Of a stretch of 64,000 nucleotides of DNA, positions 51,453 to 60,786 are shown one piece after another. Both the position numbers and the translations under genes were made by a program. Source of the DNA: Streptomyces aquilus (GTDB lineage: Bacteria; Actinomycetota; Actinomycetes; Streptomycetales; Streptomycetaceae); assembly GCF_003955715.1 (NCBI RefSeq), contig NZ_CP034463.1, forward strand, positions 7,936,001-8,000,000, in the 5' to 3' direction. The notes beneath the pieces were generated by a model. It saw nothing but the letters and a program-made list of their open reading frames with translations, did not search any database and was not told the DNA's origin. Each line of letters begins with the position of its first letter. Positions within the stretch are counted from its first letter, which is position 1.

Positions 51453-52292
51453 CTACACCCAGGCCGCCGTGGACTCCCGTACGAACTCCGCGAAGTCCCG
51501 CGGCGCCCGCCCCAGCACCTCGCGCACCCCGTCCGTCACCCGCGCGTTGCGCCCGTCGAGCAGCCCCTCGAACACCTCCACCAGGAACTCCGCCTCCTCG
51601 GCGGGCACCCCGAACCCGGTGAGCGCCTCCCCGTAGGCGCGCGCGGGAACCGGCGTGTACGTCAGCTCCCGCCCGGTCGCCGCCCCGATCTCCGCGACCG
51701 CCTCCCGGAACGACAGCAGCCGAGGCCCCGTCACCTCCACCGACCGCCCCACGTACCGCTCCCCGGACGCCAGCACCGTCGCCACCACGTCCGCGATGTC
51801 CCGCACGTCGATGAACGGCTCCCGCACCTCGCCCGCCGGGAGCGTCAGCCCGCCCTGCCGCACCTCCTCCACCAGCGGCCCCTCGCTGAAGTTCTGCGAG
51901 AACCACGACGCCTGTACGACGGTCCAGTCCGCCCCCGACGTCTTGAGCGCCTCCTCGGTCGCCGCCGCCTGCCGCTCGCCCCGCGCCGACAGCAGCACCA
52001 GCCGCCGCACCCCGAGCCCCACGGCCTCCCGTGCCAGCGCGCCGACGCCCTCGGTCGCCGCCGGGGCGCCCACGTCCGACGGGTACACGAGATACGCCGC
52101 GTCCGCGCCCCGCAGGGTCCCGGCCCAGGTCGTCGGGTCCTCCCAGTCGAAGCCCCGGGCCCGGGACGCGGCCCGCACCTCGAGACCGGCCGCCCGCACC
52201 GCCGTCGCCACCCGGCTGCCCGTACGACCCGAGGCGCCGGTCACCACCACTGTCATGTTCTTCGCGTTGTGCTTCTTCGCGTTCTGCGTCAT
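51453..52292 (-). CDS. NmrA-like NAD(P)-binding protein
   Basis: The 279 residues form an atypical short-chain dehydrogenase of the NmrA/QorB-like group: MTVVVTGASGRTGSRVATAV is the dinucleotide motif, followed by ADAAYLVYPS, VRRLVLLSA, WTVVQASWFSQNF and REPFIDVRDIADVVA. The catalytic Tyr-x3-Lys of true SDRs is absent, so it may sense redox state or act as a quinone reductase. ATG 52292 could be replaced by ATG 52256, directly before the Rossmann motif. It is divergent from an AraC gene. Confidence 0.88.
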   Translation of the reverse strand: MTQNAKKHNAKNMTVVVTGASGRTGSRVATAVRAAGLEVRAASRARGFDWEDPTTWAGTLRGADAAYLVYPSDVGAPAATEGVGALAREAVGLGVRRLVLLSARGERQAAATEEALKTSGADWTVVQASWFSQNFSEGPLVEEVRQGGLTLPAGEVREPFIDVRDIADVVATVLASGERYVGRSVEVTGPRLLSFREAVAEIGAATGRELTYTPVPARAYGEALTGFGVPAEEAEFLVEVFEGLLDGRNARVTDGVREVLGRAPRDFAEFVRESTAAWV

Positions 52293-52373
52293 GTCCTCGA
52301 GTCAACGCCCGGGCCCGCCAGGACCCCATCGCTGAACGGCTCATTCCCATGCGCGGGCGTCTACGCTGACGCC

Positions 52374-53348
52374 ATGGACGCTCTCGCAGGCCTTCTCGAA
52401 GGGCCCCGCGCGCGGGGCGCCTTCATGATCCGGGCATGCTTCGAACCGCCCTGGAGCGTGCGCGTCGAGGACCGCGCCCCGCTCACCGTCATGCTCATGG
52501 TCCGCGGCGAGGCGTGGGTCATGCCGGACGCGGGCGAGCGAAGCGAGACGGGGTTCCCCCCGGCCGAAGGCCGGGAGAGGGTCCGGCTGCGTGCCGGCGA
52601 CCTCGCCATCGCCCGCGGCCCCGACCCGTACACCTGCGCCGACGACCCCGGCACCGAGCCGCAGGCGCTGATCCTGCCGGGTGGGGAGTGCCGCTACCCC
52701 GACGGGCGCTCGCTCAACGGCGTCATGGACCTCGGCGTCCGCACCTGGGGCGACCGGCTCGACGGGTCGGCCGTGATGCTGATCGGCACGTATCTGTGGC
52801 AGGGCGAGGTCAGCGGGCGCCTGCTGGACGCGCTGCCGCCGCTGCTGACGCTCACCCCGGAGGTGTGGGACTGCCCGCTCACGCGGCTCCTCATGACGGA
52901 GATCGTCCGCGACGAACCCGGCCAGGAAGTCGTCCTGGACCGCCTCCTCGACCTGCTCGTCATCGCCGCGCTGCGCGCCTGGTTCGCCCGCCCGGAGGCG
53001 GCGGCACCCGGCTGGTACCGGGCGCTGGCGGACCCTGTCGTGGGCCGGGTCCTGCGGCTCCTCCAGGACGACCCCGCCCATCCGTGGACGGTCGCGTCGC
53101 TCGCGGCGAAGGCGGGGGTGTCGCGGGCGGCGCTGGGGCGGCGGTTCACGGAGCTGGTGGGGGAGCCGCCGATGACGTATCTGACGGGATGGCGGCTGGC
53201 GTTGGCGGCGGACCGGCTGCGGGAGGGGGACGCGACGCTGGAGGCGATCGCCCGGCAGGTGGGGTACGGGAGCGCGTTCGCTTTGTCGAGTGCGTTCAAG
53301 AGGGTGTACGGGGTGAGTCCGCAGGAGCATCGGGGGAGGGGGGTGTAG
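52374..53348 (+). CDS. AraC family transcriptional regulator (cupin type)
   Basis: The 324 residues comprise an AraC_binding_2-like cupin (about 1-205) and a C-terminal double helix-turn-helix (VASLAAKAGVSRAALGRRF, then LEAIARQVGYGSAFALSSAF). It lies divergent from the NmrA-like reductase with 81 bp between, so it probably regulates that gene. Around residues 53-70 the cupin contains a segment (DAGERSETGFPPAEGRER) encoded by palindrome-rich DNA that looks like an in-frame insertion. Confidence 0.9.
   Translation: MDALAGLLEGPRARGAFMIRACFEPPWSVRVEDRAPLTVMLMVRGEAWVMPDAGERSETGFPPAEGRERVRLRAGDLAIARGPDPYTCADDPGTEPQALILPGGECRYPDGRSLNGVMDLGVRTWGDRLDGSAVMLIGTYLWQGEVSGRLLDALPPLLTLTPEVWDCPLTRLLMTEIVRDEPGQEVVLDRLLDLLVIAALRAWFARPEAAAPGWYRALADPVVGRVLRLLQDDPAHPWTVASLAAKAGVSRAALGRRFTELVGEPPMTYLTGWRLALAADRLREGDATLEAIARQVGYGSAFALSSAFKRVYGVSPQEHRGRGV
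52531..52580. repeat. Palindrome-rich in-frame insert in the AraC gene
   Basis: The DNA contains gagcgaagcgag and the perfect palindrome ccggcc-gaa-ggccgg within about 50 bp. These motifs are common in Streptomyces intergenic repeats. The insert keeps the reading frame and adds about 17 residues to the cupin domain. Confidence 0.45.
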
Positions 53349-53440
53349 GGCGCGCAGGGGCCGTTGTCGGGTGCGGGCCGGCGGGGGTGGTCGCGCCCAC
53401 GCGGCGGAGCCGCAGATCGACACGGACCCGCGCCCGTCGA
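53349..53440. repeat. Streptomyces-type dispersed repeat copy
   Basis: The region between two AraC genes contains gtgcgggccggcgggggtgg, tcgcgcccacgcggcggagc and cgcagatcgacac in this order. I recognise this as a frequent intergenic sequence of Streptomyces chromosomes, often behind stop codons. Part of it matches 48448-48505. The function is unknown. Confidence 0.55.
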
Positions 53441-53465
53441 GGGCGTGGCCCCTAGCCTTGTTCTC

Positions 53466-54152
53466 ATGTACACGGAGAGAACTGGACGGCTTCCCGGCTC
53501 CGTTGTGTGGACCAGTACCCCGTCCCTGCTACAGCCCGGCCGTGTTCTCCCCGACGGCTGTATGGATCTGCTCTGGCACGACGGGCGGCTGCTCGTCGCC
53601 GGTCCCGATACGCGCGCGTTCGTCACGGGGGGTGAGCGGAGTGCCTGGGCCGGTGTCCGCTTCTTCCCCGGCACCGCGCCCACCCTCCTCGGCGTCCCCG
53701 CCCCCGAGGTGCTCAACCGGCGGGTCGAGCTCGCCGACCTCTGGCCCGCCGCCCGGGTACGGTGGCTCACCTCGCGGGTGAACGCCGCCGCCGATCCCGC
53801 GCACGGGCTCGAAGAGGCGGCTCTGCGGCTGGCAGCCGACGCCGACGCTCCCGATCCGTTGCTGGGGGAGGTCGTGAACGCCCTCGGCGCGGGCCGGCCC
53901 GTCGCCGCCACCGCCGACCGACTCGGCCTCGGGGCCCGCCAGTTGCACCGGCGATGCCTCGCCGCGTTCGGGTACGGGCCCAAGACCCTGGGCCGAGTGC
54001 TGCGGCTCCAGCGGGCCTTGCGGCTCGCCCGGCGCGGGGTGCCGTACGCCGAGACGGCGGCCCGTGCCGGGTACGCCGACCAGGCTCATCTCGCCCGGGA
54101 CGTACGGGAGTTGGCGGGCCTGCCGCTCGGGGAGCTACTGGGCCGGCGGTAG
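53466..54152 (+). CDS. AraC family transcriptional regulator (DUF6597-type N-terminus)
   Basis: The 228 residues start at ATG 53466. The N-terminal half reads [20 protein letters not shown], as in AraC regulators with the DUF6597 domain. The C-terminal half has one well-preserved helix-turn-helix pair, [21 protein letters not shown] and [20 protein letters not shown]. It ends within the 3' end of the convergent VOC gene (18 bp overlap). Pairs of this regulator type and a small VOC protein are common in Streptomyces, which suggests a shared role. Confidence 0.88.
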   Translation: MYTERTGRLPGSVVWTSTPSLLQPGRVLPDGCMDLLWHDGRLLVAGPDTRAFVTGGERSAWAGVRFFPGTAPTLLGVPAPEVLNRRVELADLWPAARVRWLTSRVNAAADPAHGLEEAALRLAADADAPDPLLGEVVNALGAGRPVAATADRLGLGARQLHRRCLAAFGYGPKTLGRVLRLQRALRLARRGVPYAETAARAGYADQAHLARDVRELAGLPLGELLGRR

Positions 54153-54539
54153 CGGGGCGAACAGGTCGACGCCGTTGCCGTCCGGGTCGTGCAGGGTCGC
54201 GTAGCGCTGGCCCCAGAAGGCGTCCCAGGGCTTGAGCTCGCCGTGGTGACCGGCGTTCACCATCTCCTCGTACACCGTGTCCACCTCGGCCGGGCTGTCG
54301 CAGCGCAGGGCGAGGGCGGTGCGGCTGTCGCCTCCGGCCGGCGGCCGCCAGCCCGCGTGGAAGGAGCGGACCGTCGCCTCGGTGTCGAGCAACAGGCGCA
54401 GCCCGCCCGGAAGTTGGGCCTCGACGTGCGGTTCGTCCGCCGCGCCCTCCGGGAAGGTGAACCCGAGGCGGCGGTAGAAGGCGACCGAGGCGGCCATGTC
54501 GGAGACGATCAGGCCGATGGCGTCGAATCGTGGAGTCAT
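54135..54539 (-). CDS. VOC family protein (glyoxalase/bleomycin-resistance fold)
   Basis: The 134 residues form two beta-alpha-beta-beta-beta modules: [20 protein letters not shown] opens the first and [17 protein letters not shown] closes the second with the conserved metal-site Glu position replaced by Asp-rich context. Family members bind drugs, isomerise ketoaldehydes or cleave rings. The start is ATG 54539. It shares an 18-bp 3' overlap with the AraC gene. Confidence 0.86.
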   Translation of the reverse strand: MTPRFDAIGLIVSDMAASVAFYRRLGFTFPEGAADEPHVEAQLPGGLRLLLDTEATVRSFHAGWRPPAGGDSRTALALRCDSPAEVDTVYEEMVNAGHHGELKPWDAFWGQRYATLHDPDGNGVDLFAPLPPAQ

Positions 54540-54698
54540 GCGGCCACCGTAGGCAGCGCGCAGGGGTGTGGTCTTGAAGGAATCGGACATGGCGCGGGCA
54601 TTACGCGGGCACGGTGAAGCCTCCTGGCGGTGCTCGCGGCGAGCCGTCCCGTGGGCCGCATTCTCGAACTCGGCACCGGCGTGGGGGCTGATGCCCCG

Positions 54699-55331
54699 TC
54701 AGTCGAAGGTGACCGGTCCGCGCGGGGTGTCCACCGTGAAGGTGAGGCCCACCGGGCCCTCGGTGACCGGGAGTTCGGTGTCGAGAGTGGCGAGCCGGCG
54801 GCGGATCTCGTCCGGGTCGGGGGCCCTCGCCGAGACCGCCAGGAGCGGCGTGCTGGGCAGGCCGGAGGCGGACGGATGGCGTGCGGTGCCCCAGTCGATG
54901 AGGAACGGCACGAGCCCGGAGGGGTGTTGGGTGTCGCCGTCCGTCAGCCGCCACGCCAGGAGAGTGCCGTCCGGGGTGCGGCGGCTCATGGGATGGATGT
55001 CGCCGGGGTCGTATCCCCGGGACCGGGCGGTCGTGACCGCCGCGTCCAGGTCGGGCGGGCTGATCGCCCAGGTGACCGTGCGCGCACGGCTGACGGCGTC
55101 GACGTCGAAGGGGCGCGGCCCCACGGGCTCGGGTTGCTCCGGATCGGGGCCGATGATCTCCAGATAAGCGGTGCCGCCCAGCGACACCAGGAAGTTGCGG
55201 GTGCCCCGGCCGATGTGCACCCCGCCGGGAGCGGGCGCCACTCCCGTACGCCGGGTGAAGTCGGCGACCGTTGCCGCCAGGTCGGGGGTTGCGAGGACGA
55301 GGTGGTCAAGGCGTGCGGGAATCGTGTTCAT
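54699..55331 (-). CDS. VOC family protein (Glyoxalase_3-like)
   Basis: The 210-residue protein begins at ATG 55331 with LDHLVLATPDLAATVADFTR and continues VAPAPGGVHIGRGTRNFLVS and AYLEIIGPDPEQ, the pattern of the glyoxalase-like domain 3 family. The enzyme activity is unknown. It stands alone, and 54540-54698 between the two VOC genes shows no gene. Confidence 0.86.
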   Translation of the reverse strand: MNTIPARLDHLVLATPDLAATVADFTRRTGVAPAPGGVHIGRGTRNFLVSLGGTAYLEIIGPDPEQPEPVGPRPFDVDAVSRARTVTWAISPPDLDAAVTTARSRGYDPGDIHPMSRRTPDGTLLAWRLTDGDTQHPSGLVPFLIDWGTARHPSASGLPSTPLLAVSARAPDPDEIRRRLATLDTELPVTEGPVGLTFTVDTPRGPVTFD

Positions 55332-55556
55332 CGTGCGATCGAGGCTACGCAGGGGCGGGTCCGTGATGGAACACCTGTGCGGCAAGAGGGGGAGCGCTGG
55401 GGCCCCCGCCTCGTCCGCTCCGGGTGATGAGCAGGAGTGCCGTCACAGAAAACCCTTTAGGCTGCTGCTGTCGCACGGATGATCGCACCGCCGTGACGGG
55501 GGAGCAGAGGGCCCAGGGGAGCTGGGGACCTGGGGACTAGGGGATCAGGGGGACCG

Positions 55557-57251
55557 GTGAACGACGCGGCTGAGGTGTTCCAGCCACTCCAGGTGGACGA
55601 TCCGCCCGTGATCGCCGGCTACCGTCTCGCCGCCCGGCTCGGCGCCGGCGGCATGGGCCGGGTGTACCTCTCCCACACCGCGGGCGGCCGACCCGTCGCG
55701 ATCAAGGTCGTACGCCCCGAACTCGCCGACGACCCGGACTTCCGGCGGCGCTTCGGCCGCGAGATCAAGGCCGCCCGGCGGGTCCGGGGCGCCTACACCG
55801 CCGAACTGATCGACGCCGACGCCGACGGCGCCCCGCCCTGGCTCGCCACGCTCTACGTCCCCGGACCCTCGCTGGCGGAGGCCGTGCACCGGCGTGGTCC
55901 GCTGCCGGTCCCGGCCGTGCTGTGGCTGATGGCGGGCGTGGCCGAGGCGCTGGCGGCCATCCATGCCGCCGGGATCGTGCACCGTGACCTGAAGCCGTCC
56001 AACGTGCTGCTCGCCGCCGACGGCCCCCGTGTCATCGACTTCGGCATCTCGCTGGCCGCCGACCTCACCGCGTACACGGCGACCGGCGCCGCGGCCATCG
56101 GCACACCGCAGTTCATGGCGCCGGAACAGGCCGTCGCGGGGGAGATCACGCCGGCCACCGACGTCTTCGCGCTCGGCCAGACGGCGGCGTTCGCGGCCCT
56201 GGGCGAGCCCCTGTACGGCAACGGTCCCGCCGCCACCGTCCTCTACCGCATCGTCCACTCCGCACCCGACCTCTCCCGCCTGCCCGAGCCCCTGCGGTCG
56301 CTGCTGGCCCGCTGCCTGACCCCCGACCCGACGCAACGGGCCACGCTGACCGAGATCGTCGAATGGTGCCGCGGCCAACTCGGCACCCAGGCCGACGCGG
56401 GCGCCGGGCCGACGGTCTGGCGGGACATCACGGGCCCCGAGCCGACGATCCCGGGACCGCCTTCCGCCCCCGCACCGGCGCACACCCAGCAGCTGAGCAC
56501 CCCGGCGCCCACCAAGCCTCTGATCGCGCCGGCCCACCCGGAGCCACTGATCGCACCGGTGCGGGCGACGGTCCCGGTGACGCCGGAGAGACATCGCCGA
56601 CGCCGCCGCATCGCCGCGAGCACGGCGGCCGCGGTGACGGCGGGCGTGCTGCTGATCACGGGGCTGGTGTGGCAGTCCCGACAGAACGCGGACGACACGA
56701 GGGACCGGGACACGACGTCATCGTCCTCTTCGACACCGGATGCGACGGCGTCCGGGGAGTCGGCGGGATCGTCGTCGGCGGACGACGCGGGCTCGGCGGG
56801 CAAGGATTCCGTGGAGCCCGCTTCGAGTCCGTCGCCGAGCGCGTCCGGGCCGCCGCGAGCACATGCCTACCCACAGCAGCGGCTGGACGAGGACAACTCC
56901 TTGTACATCCATGTGGACAAGCCGGGCACGCGGGACGACCGCAAGGGGGACATCCGCCTCAACTGCGAGAAAATCGGCTGCGCGTTGGAGAGCGACACCA
57001 GCCACATGGTCCAGATGTTCGGCGACCCGGGCACCACCTTCGAGGACTGCGAACTGTTCCTCGGTGGCGCCAAAGAAGACAGGTTCCGTGACTGGTCGTT
57101 GGCCTCGGCCGCCGCCGGTACCGAGTACTGCGTCAAGCATCCCTCCGGAGACATCGCACTGCTCGTCATCCAGCTGAAGTCGACGGCCATGTGGGACACG
57201 CCTGGGATGAGCTCCCTGTACGTGGACATGACGGTCTGGCCGGCACCGTAG
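55557..57251 (+). CDS. Membrane Ser/Thr protein kinase
   Basis: The 564-residue PknB-type kinase has a catalytic domain at about 20-285: LGAGGMGRVYL (glycine loop), VAIKVV (Lys), IVHRDLKPSNVLL (catalytic loop), VIDFGISLA (DFG) and GTPQFMAPEQ (APE). A Pro/Ala-rich linker leads to one membrane helix (about 345-370) and an extracytoplasmic part with four Cys (RLNCEKIGCALE, FEDCELF, EYCVK), not PASTA repeats. The external part probably senses a ligand. The start is a GTG. A small secreted protein gene follows 67 bp downstream and could encode a partner. Confidence 0.93.
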   Translation: MNDAAEVFQPLQVDDPPVIAGYRLAARLGAGGMGRVYLSHTAGGRPVAIKVVRPELADDPDFRRRFGREIKAARRVRGAYTAELIDADADGAPPWLATLYVPGPSLAEAVHRRGPLPVPAVLWLMAGVAEALAAIHAAGIVHRDLKPSNVLLAADGPRVIDFGISLAADLTAYTATGAAAIGTPQFMAPEQAVAGEITPATDVFALGQTAAFAALGEPLYGNGPAATVLYRIVHSAPDLSRLPEPLRSLLARCLTPDPTQRATLTEIVEWCRGQLGTQADAGAGPTVWRDITGPEPTIPGPPSAPAPAHTQQLSTPAPTKPLIAPAHPEPLIAPVRATVPVTPERHRRRRRIAASTAAAVTAGVLLITGLVWQSRQNADDTRDRDTTSSSSSTPDATASGESAGSSSADDAGSAGKDSVEPASSPSPSASGPPRAHAYPQQRLDEDNSLYIHVDKPGTRDDRKGDIRLNCEKIGCALESDTSHMVQMFGDPGTTFEDCELFLGGAKEDRFRDWSLASAAAGTEYCVKHPSGDIALLVIQLKSTAMWDTPGMSSLYVDMTVWPAP

Positions 57252-57318
57252 GGCCACGCCAAGTGGCTTTAGGAAAAAGGATTTTGATGAACCGTCACCA
57301 GGTGATGGAGGGAACCCC

Positions 57319-57801
57319 GTGCTCTTCCCCCGCCGTGCCCTGGCCATCCTCACCGCCGTGGCCGCACTCCTGAGCATCAACCTGTTCGCCGCCGGCCCGG
57401 CGCAGGCTGCCACTTCCTGCTCCGGCACCATCACCCACAGCCAGCCGGTCTACATCATCGGCCGCAGCACCGTCATCGGTGAGCTGGTCATCTACTACAA
57501 CAGCAGCAACGGTGGCACCAACAGCGCGTGCCTTTACCACCGCGGTGCTTCCTATGGTGTCTACGCCGGTACTGAGGTCACCATCTATCGATGTTCACAG
57601 AGATCGGGTGAGGGGCAGGGCTGCGACGCCACCATTTCCGACACGGATTTCGGCCACTATGCCTACCACGCAGGGCCTGTTGGTGTGACCGGCACGGCGA
57701 ACTACTGCGTCGCGGCGACCGGCTGGATCGTCTGGGAGCATCCCAATCCCGACGTAGGAAAGGTGACCATGCCGGTGCACACCAATACTCAGGGCTGCTG
57801 A
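57319..57801 (+). CDS. Small secreted cysteine-containing protein
   Basis: The 160-residue product has a clear signal peptide (ILTAVAALLSINLFAAGPAQAA, cut near residue 31) and a mature part with six Cys (TSCSG, SACLY, YRCSQ, GQGCDA, NYCVA, QGC), likely disulfide-linked. Tyr, Ser and Thr are frequent and GC content is lower than in neighbours, which may mean recent acquisition. GGAGGG precedes the GTG. I recognise no family. It directly follows the receptor-like kinase. Confidence 0.8.
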   Translation: MLFPRRALAILTAVAALLSINLFAAGPAQAATSCSGTITHSQPVYIIGRSTVIGELVIYYNSSNGGTNSACLYHRGASYGVYAGTEVTIYRCSQRSGEGQGCDATISDTDFGHYAYHAGPVGVTGTANYCVAATGWIVWEHPNPDVGKVTMPVHTNTQGC

Positions 57802-57816
57802 ACACTCTGCCGCCAA

Positions 57817-57830
57817 GCCCCGTACGGGGC
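57817..57830. terminator. Palindromic terminator between convergent genes
   Basis: The perfect palindrome gcccc-gtac-ggggc lies 16 bp after the secreted-protein stop and 7 bp from the LacI gene stop, without a T-run. It can serve both directions. Confidence 0.5.
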
Positions 57831-57837
57831 CCCGATG

Positions 57838-58857
57838 TCACCCCCGCGGCCGCCCCGTACTCCCCCGCTCCACCAACCGCGTAGACAACTCCGTCCGCGT
57901 CCCCTCCGGCCGCTCGCCGTCCATCATCCGTACCAGCAGCCGCGTGGCCGTCGCCGCCATCTCCGACAGTGGCTGGCGGATCGTGGTGAGGGCCGGGCTC
58001 GCCCAGCGGGCCTCCGGCAAGTCGTCGAAGCCGACGACGCTCAGGTCGTCCGGCACCCGCAGGCCCCGCTCGGCGAGTGCCTCGTACACCCCCAGCGCCA
58101 TCCGGTCCGAGCAGACGAAGACGGCCGTCGGCGGCTCGGGCAGGTCGAGGAGTTCCAGTGTGCGGCGGCGGGCCTCGCCCTCGTCGAAACCGGCGTACCG
58201 CACGTACTCGGGACGCTGCCGGACGCCGGCCGACGCGAGCGCCGAGCGGTAGCCGGCCACCCTCGCGCCGCTGCACATCCTGCGCCGGTGCCCGGCGATC
58301 ACCGCGATCCGCTCATGGCCCAGCCCCAGCAGATGCTCGGTCGCGCTCACCCCGCCCTGCCAGTTCGCCGCCCCGACCGACACCACGCCCGGCGGCGGTT
58401 CGAGCACCGGGTCGATCATCACGAACGGGATGCGGTGCTGCTCCAGCCACGCGTACTGGGACGGCGTCAGCTCGGCCAGATCGAACAGCACCCCGGACGA
58501 GCCGCGGGCGGTGAGCTTGTCGAGCCAGCCCCGCTCGGGGCGGCCGCCCCGGGTCCGAGTGAGCCCCGCCGAGACGACCACCTCCAGACCCGCGTCGTGG
58601 GCCGCCTCCTCCACCCCGTGCAGCACGGCGCCCGCCCAGGACGTCTCCAGCGAGTGCACGACGAGGTCGACGAGTCCGGGCGGCTTCGTCGCGTCGAACC
58701 GGGGCCTGCGCACATATCCCAGCCGGTCCAGGGCCTCCGTGACCCGGCGTCGCGTCTCGGGCGCCACGTCCTCGCGGCCGTTGACGACCTTGGAGGCGGT
58801 GGGCACGGACACCCCGGCCTCCCGTGCCACGACCGCGAGGGTCGGCCCGGCCGCCAC
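57838..58857 (-). CDS. LacI family transcriptional regulator
   Basis: The 339 residues start at GTG 58857 with GGGAGG upstream (ATG 58881 is an alternative). The N-terminus is a LacI helix-turn-helix, LAVVAREAGVSVPTASKVVN with the hinge VTEALDRLGYVRRP. A periplasmic-binding-protein-like domain for a sugar effector follows. It is divergent from the carboxylesterase gene, and two AAGCGCTT-type sites lie between the starts, so it probably represses itself and the esterase. The sugar is unknown. Confidence 0.92.
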   Translation of the reverse strand: MAAGPTLAVVAREAGVSVPTASKVVNGREDVAPETRRRVTEALDRLGYVRRPRFDATKPPGLVDLVVHSLETSWAGAVLHGVEEAAHDAGLEVVVSAGLTRTRGGRPERGWLDKLTARGSSGVLFDLAELTPSQYAWLEQHRIPFVMIDPVLEPPPGVVSVGAANWQGGVSATEHLLGLGHERIAVIAGHRRRMCSGARVAGYRSALASAGVRQRPEYVRYAGFDEGEARRRTLELLDLPEPPTAVFVCSDRMALGVYEALAERGLRVPDDLSVVGFDDLPEARWASPALTTIRQPLSEMAATATRLLVRMMDGERPEGTRTELSTRLVERGSTGRPRG

Positions 58858-58942
58858 GCTCGTACCTCCCGTACGGACCATCGGGAACCGCCTCTCCGGC
58901 CCGCCCGTGGGCCGTGGAAAGTTTCGACCAGCGCGGAAAACA

Positions 58943-58955
58943 GTAAGCGCTTCCT
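58943..58955. promoter_or_regulatory. LacI-type operator 1
   Basis: The sequence gtaagcgcttcct contains the palindrome aagcgctt with the central CG typical of LacI-family sites. It lies 86 bp upstream of the LacI gene start. Confidence 0.5.
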
Positions 58956-59041
58956 GTCCTGCTTACTACCCTAGGTCGCCCATGAAGTCCGGAGGAGGCC
59001 GGACTTGGCATGGCTGGGTGCTCCATGACTTTCGAAACAGG

Positions 59042-59053
59042 GAATGCGCTTAC
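59042..59053. promoter_or_regulatory. LacI-type operator 2
   Basis: The sequence gaatgcgcttac is a weaker copy of the site at 58943. It lies about 90 bp further on, towards the esterase, which would allow looping between two bound regulators. The rest of 58858-59205 holds no gene. Confidence 0.4.
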
Positions 59054-59205
59054 TGCTCCTGACTCACAGATGAGTCGGAACCCGCCGAAGCGGCAGCCGC
59101 GTCCACCGAATGGCCCTCACCAGTGCCCGTGCACCGGAATACGAGCCAGGGCTGTGATGCTCTTGTGTTACCGGTGCACGAGCGCGGCGAAGGGCTGGTG
59201 GGCGC

Positions 59206-60786
59206 ATGACGGCAGACCAGGCGAACCCCGTGGTCAGGACGCCCTACGGGGCCGTCCGCGGCCGGTACGAGCGGGGTGTGGCGGTGTTCCGGGGCATCCC
59301 CTACGGGGCGCCGCCCTTCGGAGCACGCCGGTTCAGGCCGCCGCTGCCGCCCGAGCCCTGGGACGGGGTGCGGGACGCCGTCGCCTTCGGGCCGACGGCC
59401 CCGAAACCGCCGTACTCCGAGGCCTTCGCGCAGTACCTGTCCGACCCGGTGGTGCCCGGGGACGACTGCCTCAACCTCAACGTGTGGACACCGGAGCCGG
59501 GCCGCGGGGCCCGGCTCCCGGTCCTGGTGTGGCTGCACGGCGGCGCCCTGACCAGGGGGTCCTCGGCCGTGCCGGTCTACGACGGGCATGCCTTCGCCCG
59601 GGACGGCGTCGTCTTCGTCTCCGTGAACTACCGGCTCGGGGTGGAGGGCTACGGACTGTTCCCCGACGCCCCCGCCAACCCCGGCCTGCGCGACCAGCTC
59701 GCCGCCCTGGAGTGGGTCCACCGGTCGGTGGCCGAGTTCGGCGGCGACCCCGCCCGCATCACGCTGGCCGGTCAGTCGGCCGGCGCGATCAGCACCGGCG
59801 CCCTGCTCGCCGCACCGCAGGCCCAGGGCCTGGTCCGGCGCGCGATCCTGCAGAGCGGCCCGCCCGAGGCCTCCGACCGGGACAAGGTGCGGCGCATGGT
59901 CCGCCGGATGGCGACCCGGCTGAAGATCCCCGCCACCGCAGCGGCCTTCGCCGAGGTCGACCGCGAGCTGCTGCTGCGCACCCAGGCCGAGGTCGGCAAG
60001 CTCAGCAGCCCGGTGCTCGGCGGTCCCGCCTTCGGCATCGTCGTCGACGGCGACCTCGTCCCCCGCGACCCCCTGGACGCCCTGGTCGAGGGCGACGCGG
60101 CCCGTGACGTCGAGCTGATGACCGGCTGGACCCGGGACGAGTACCGGCTCTGGCTGGTCCCCGGCGGCCTGCTGGAACGCGTCGACCGGCTCGGCCCGGT
60201 CGCCCTCGCCGGCGCCATGGCCCGCTGCCACACCGGCCACGAGGTGCCGCGCGGCTACCGCGCCCTGCACCCCGACGCGGGGACCGCCGAGATCGTCGGC
60301 CAGATGGTCACCGACCACCTGCTGCGCATCCCGCTGCACCGGCTGGCCGACGCCCGCCCCGGCACGTCGTATGTCTACGAGTTCGCCTGGCCCTCGAACC
60401 TCCCCGACCTCGGCTCCTGCCACGCCCTCGAACTCGGGTTCGTCTTCGACACCGGGGAGAGCCCCGAGTCGGCCAAGCTGGCGGGCGACGGCGCGCCGCA
60501 GGAGCTGAGCGACGCCATGCACGGGGCGTGGGTGCGGTTCGTCAAGGACGGGAACCCTGGGTGGCAGGCGTGGGACGCCACGCACCCGGTGCGGATCTTC
60601 GGCGACGGCGAGCCGCATCTCGCGTACGGCCCGCTCGACGCCGAGCTGGCCCTGTGGGCCCCGGAGGTCACTCCCGTGGAATCCACACCCGCATCGCCCC
60701 TGGCCGCCGGTTCGCCCACGCGTAGTACGGAACTGCGGTCAGTGGTACGACGTCTTCGCCTCCCCGGCTCCGTCCGTCGGCCGTGA
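59206..60786 (+). CDS. Type B carboxylesterase/lipase family hydrolase
   Basis: The 526-residue alpha/beta hydrolase shows the COesterase pattern: [28 protein letters not shown] [11 protein letters not shown], the oxyanion hole [10 protein letters not shown], and the elbow [11 protein letters not shown] with the nucleophile Ser. [14 protein letters not shown] supplies the His. No signal peptide is seen. The last 119 bp overlap the end of the convergent GH127 gene and encode a low-complexity tail (after [11 protein letters not shown]), so an ancestral stop was probably lost. It is divergent from a LacI gene and likely under its control. Confidence 0.9.
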   Translation: MTADQANPVVRTPYGAVRGRYERGVAVFRGIPYGAPPFGARRFRPPLPPEPWDGVRDAVAFGPTAPKPPYSEAFAQYLSDPVVPGDDCLNLNVWTPEPGRGARLPVLVWLHGGALTRGSSAVPVYDGHAFARDGVVFVSVNYRLGVEGYGLFPDAPANPGLRDQLAALEWVHRSVAEFGGDPARITLAGQSAGAISTGALLAAPQAQGLVRRAILQSGPPEASDRDKVRRMVRRMATRLKIPATAAAFAEVDRELLLRTQAEVGKLSSPVLGGPAFGIVVDGDLVPRDPLDALVEGDAARDVELMTGWTRDEYRLWLVPGGLLERVDRLGPVALAGAMARCHTGHEVPRGYRALHPDAGTAEIVGQMVTDHLLRIPLHRLADARPGTSYVYEFAWPSNLPDLGSCHALELGFVFDTGESPESAKLAGDGAPQELSDAMHGAWVRFVKDGNPGWQAWDATHPVRIFGDGEPHLAYGPLDAELALWAPEVTPVESTPASPLAAGSPTRSTELRSVVRRLRLPGSVRRP

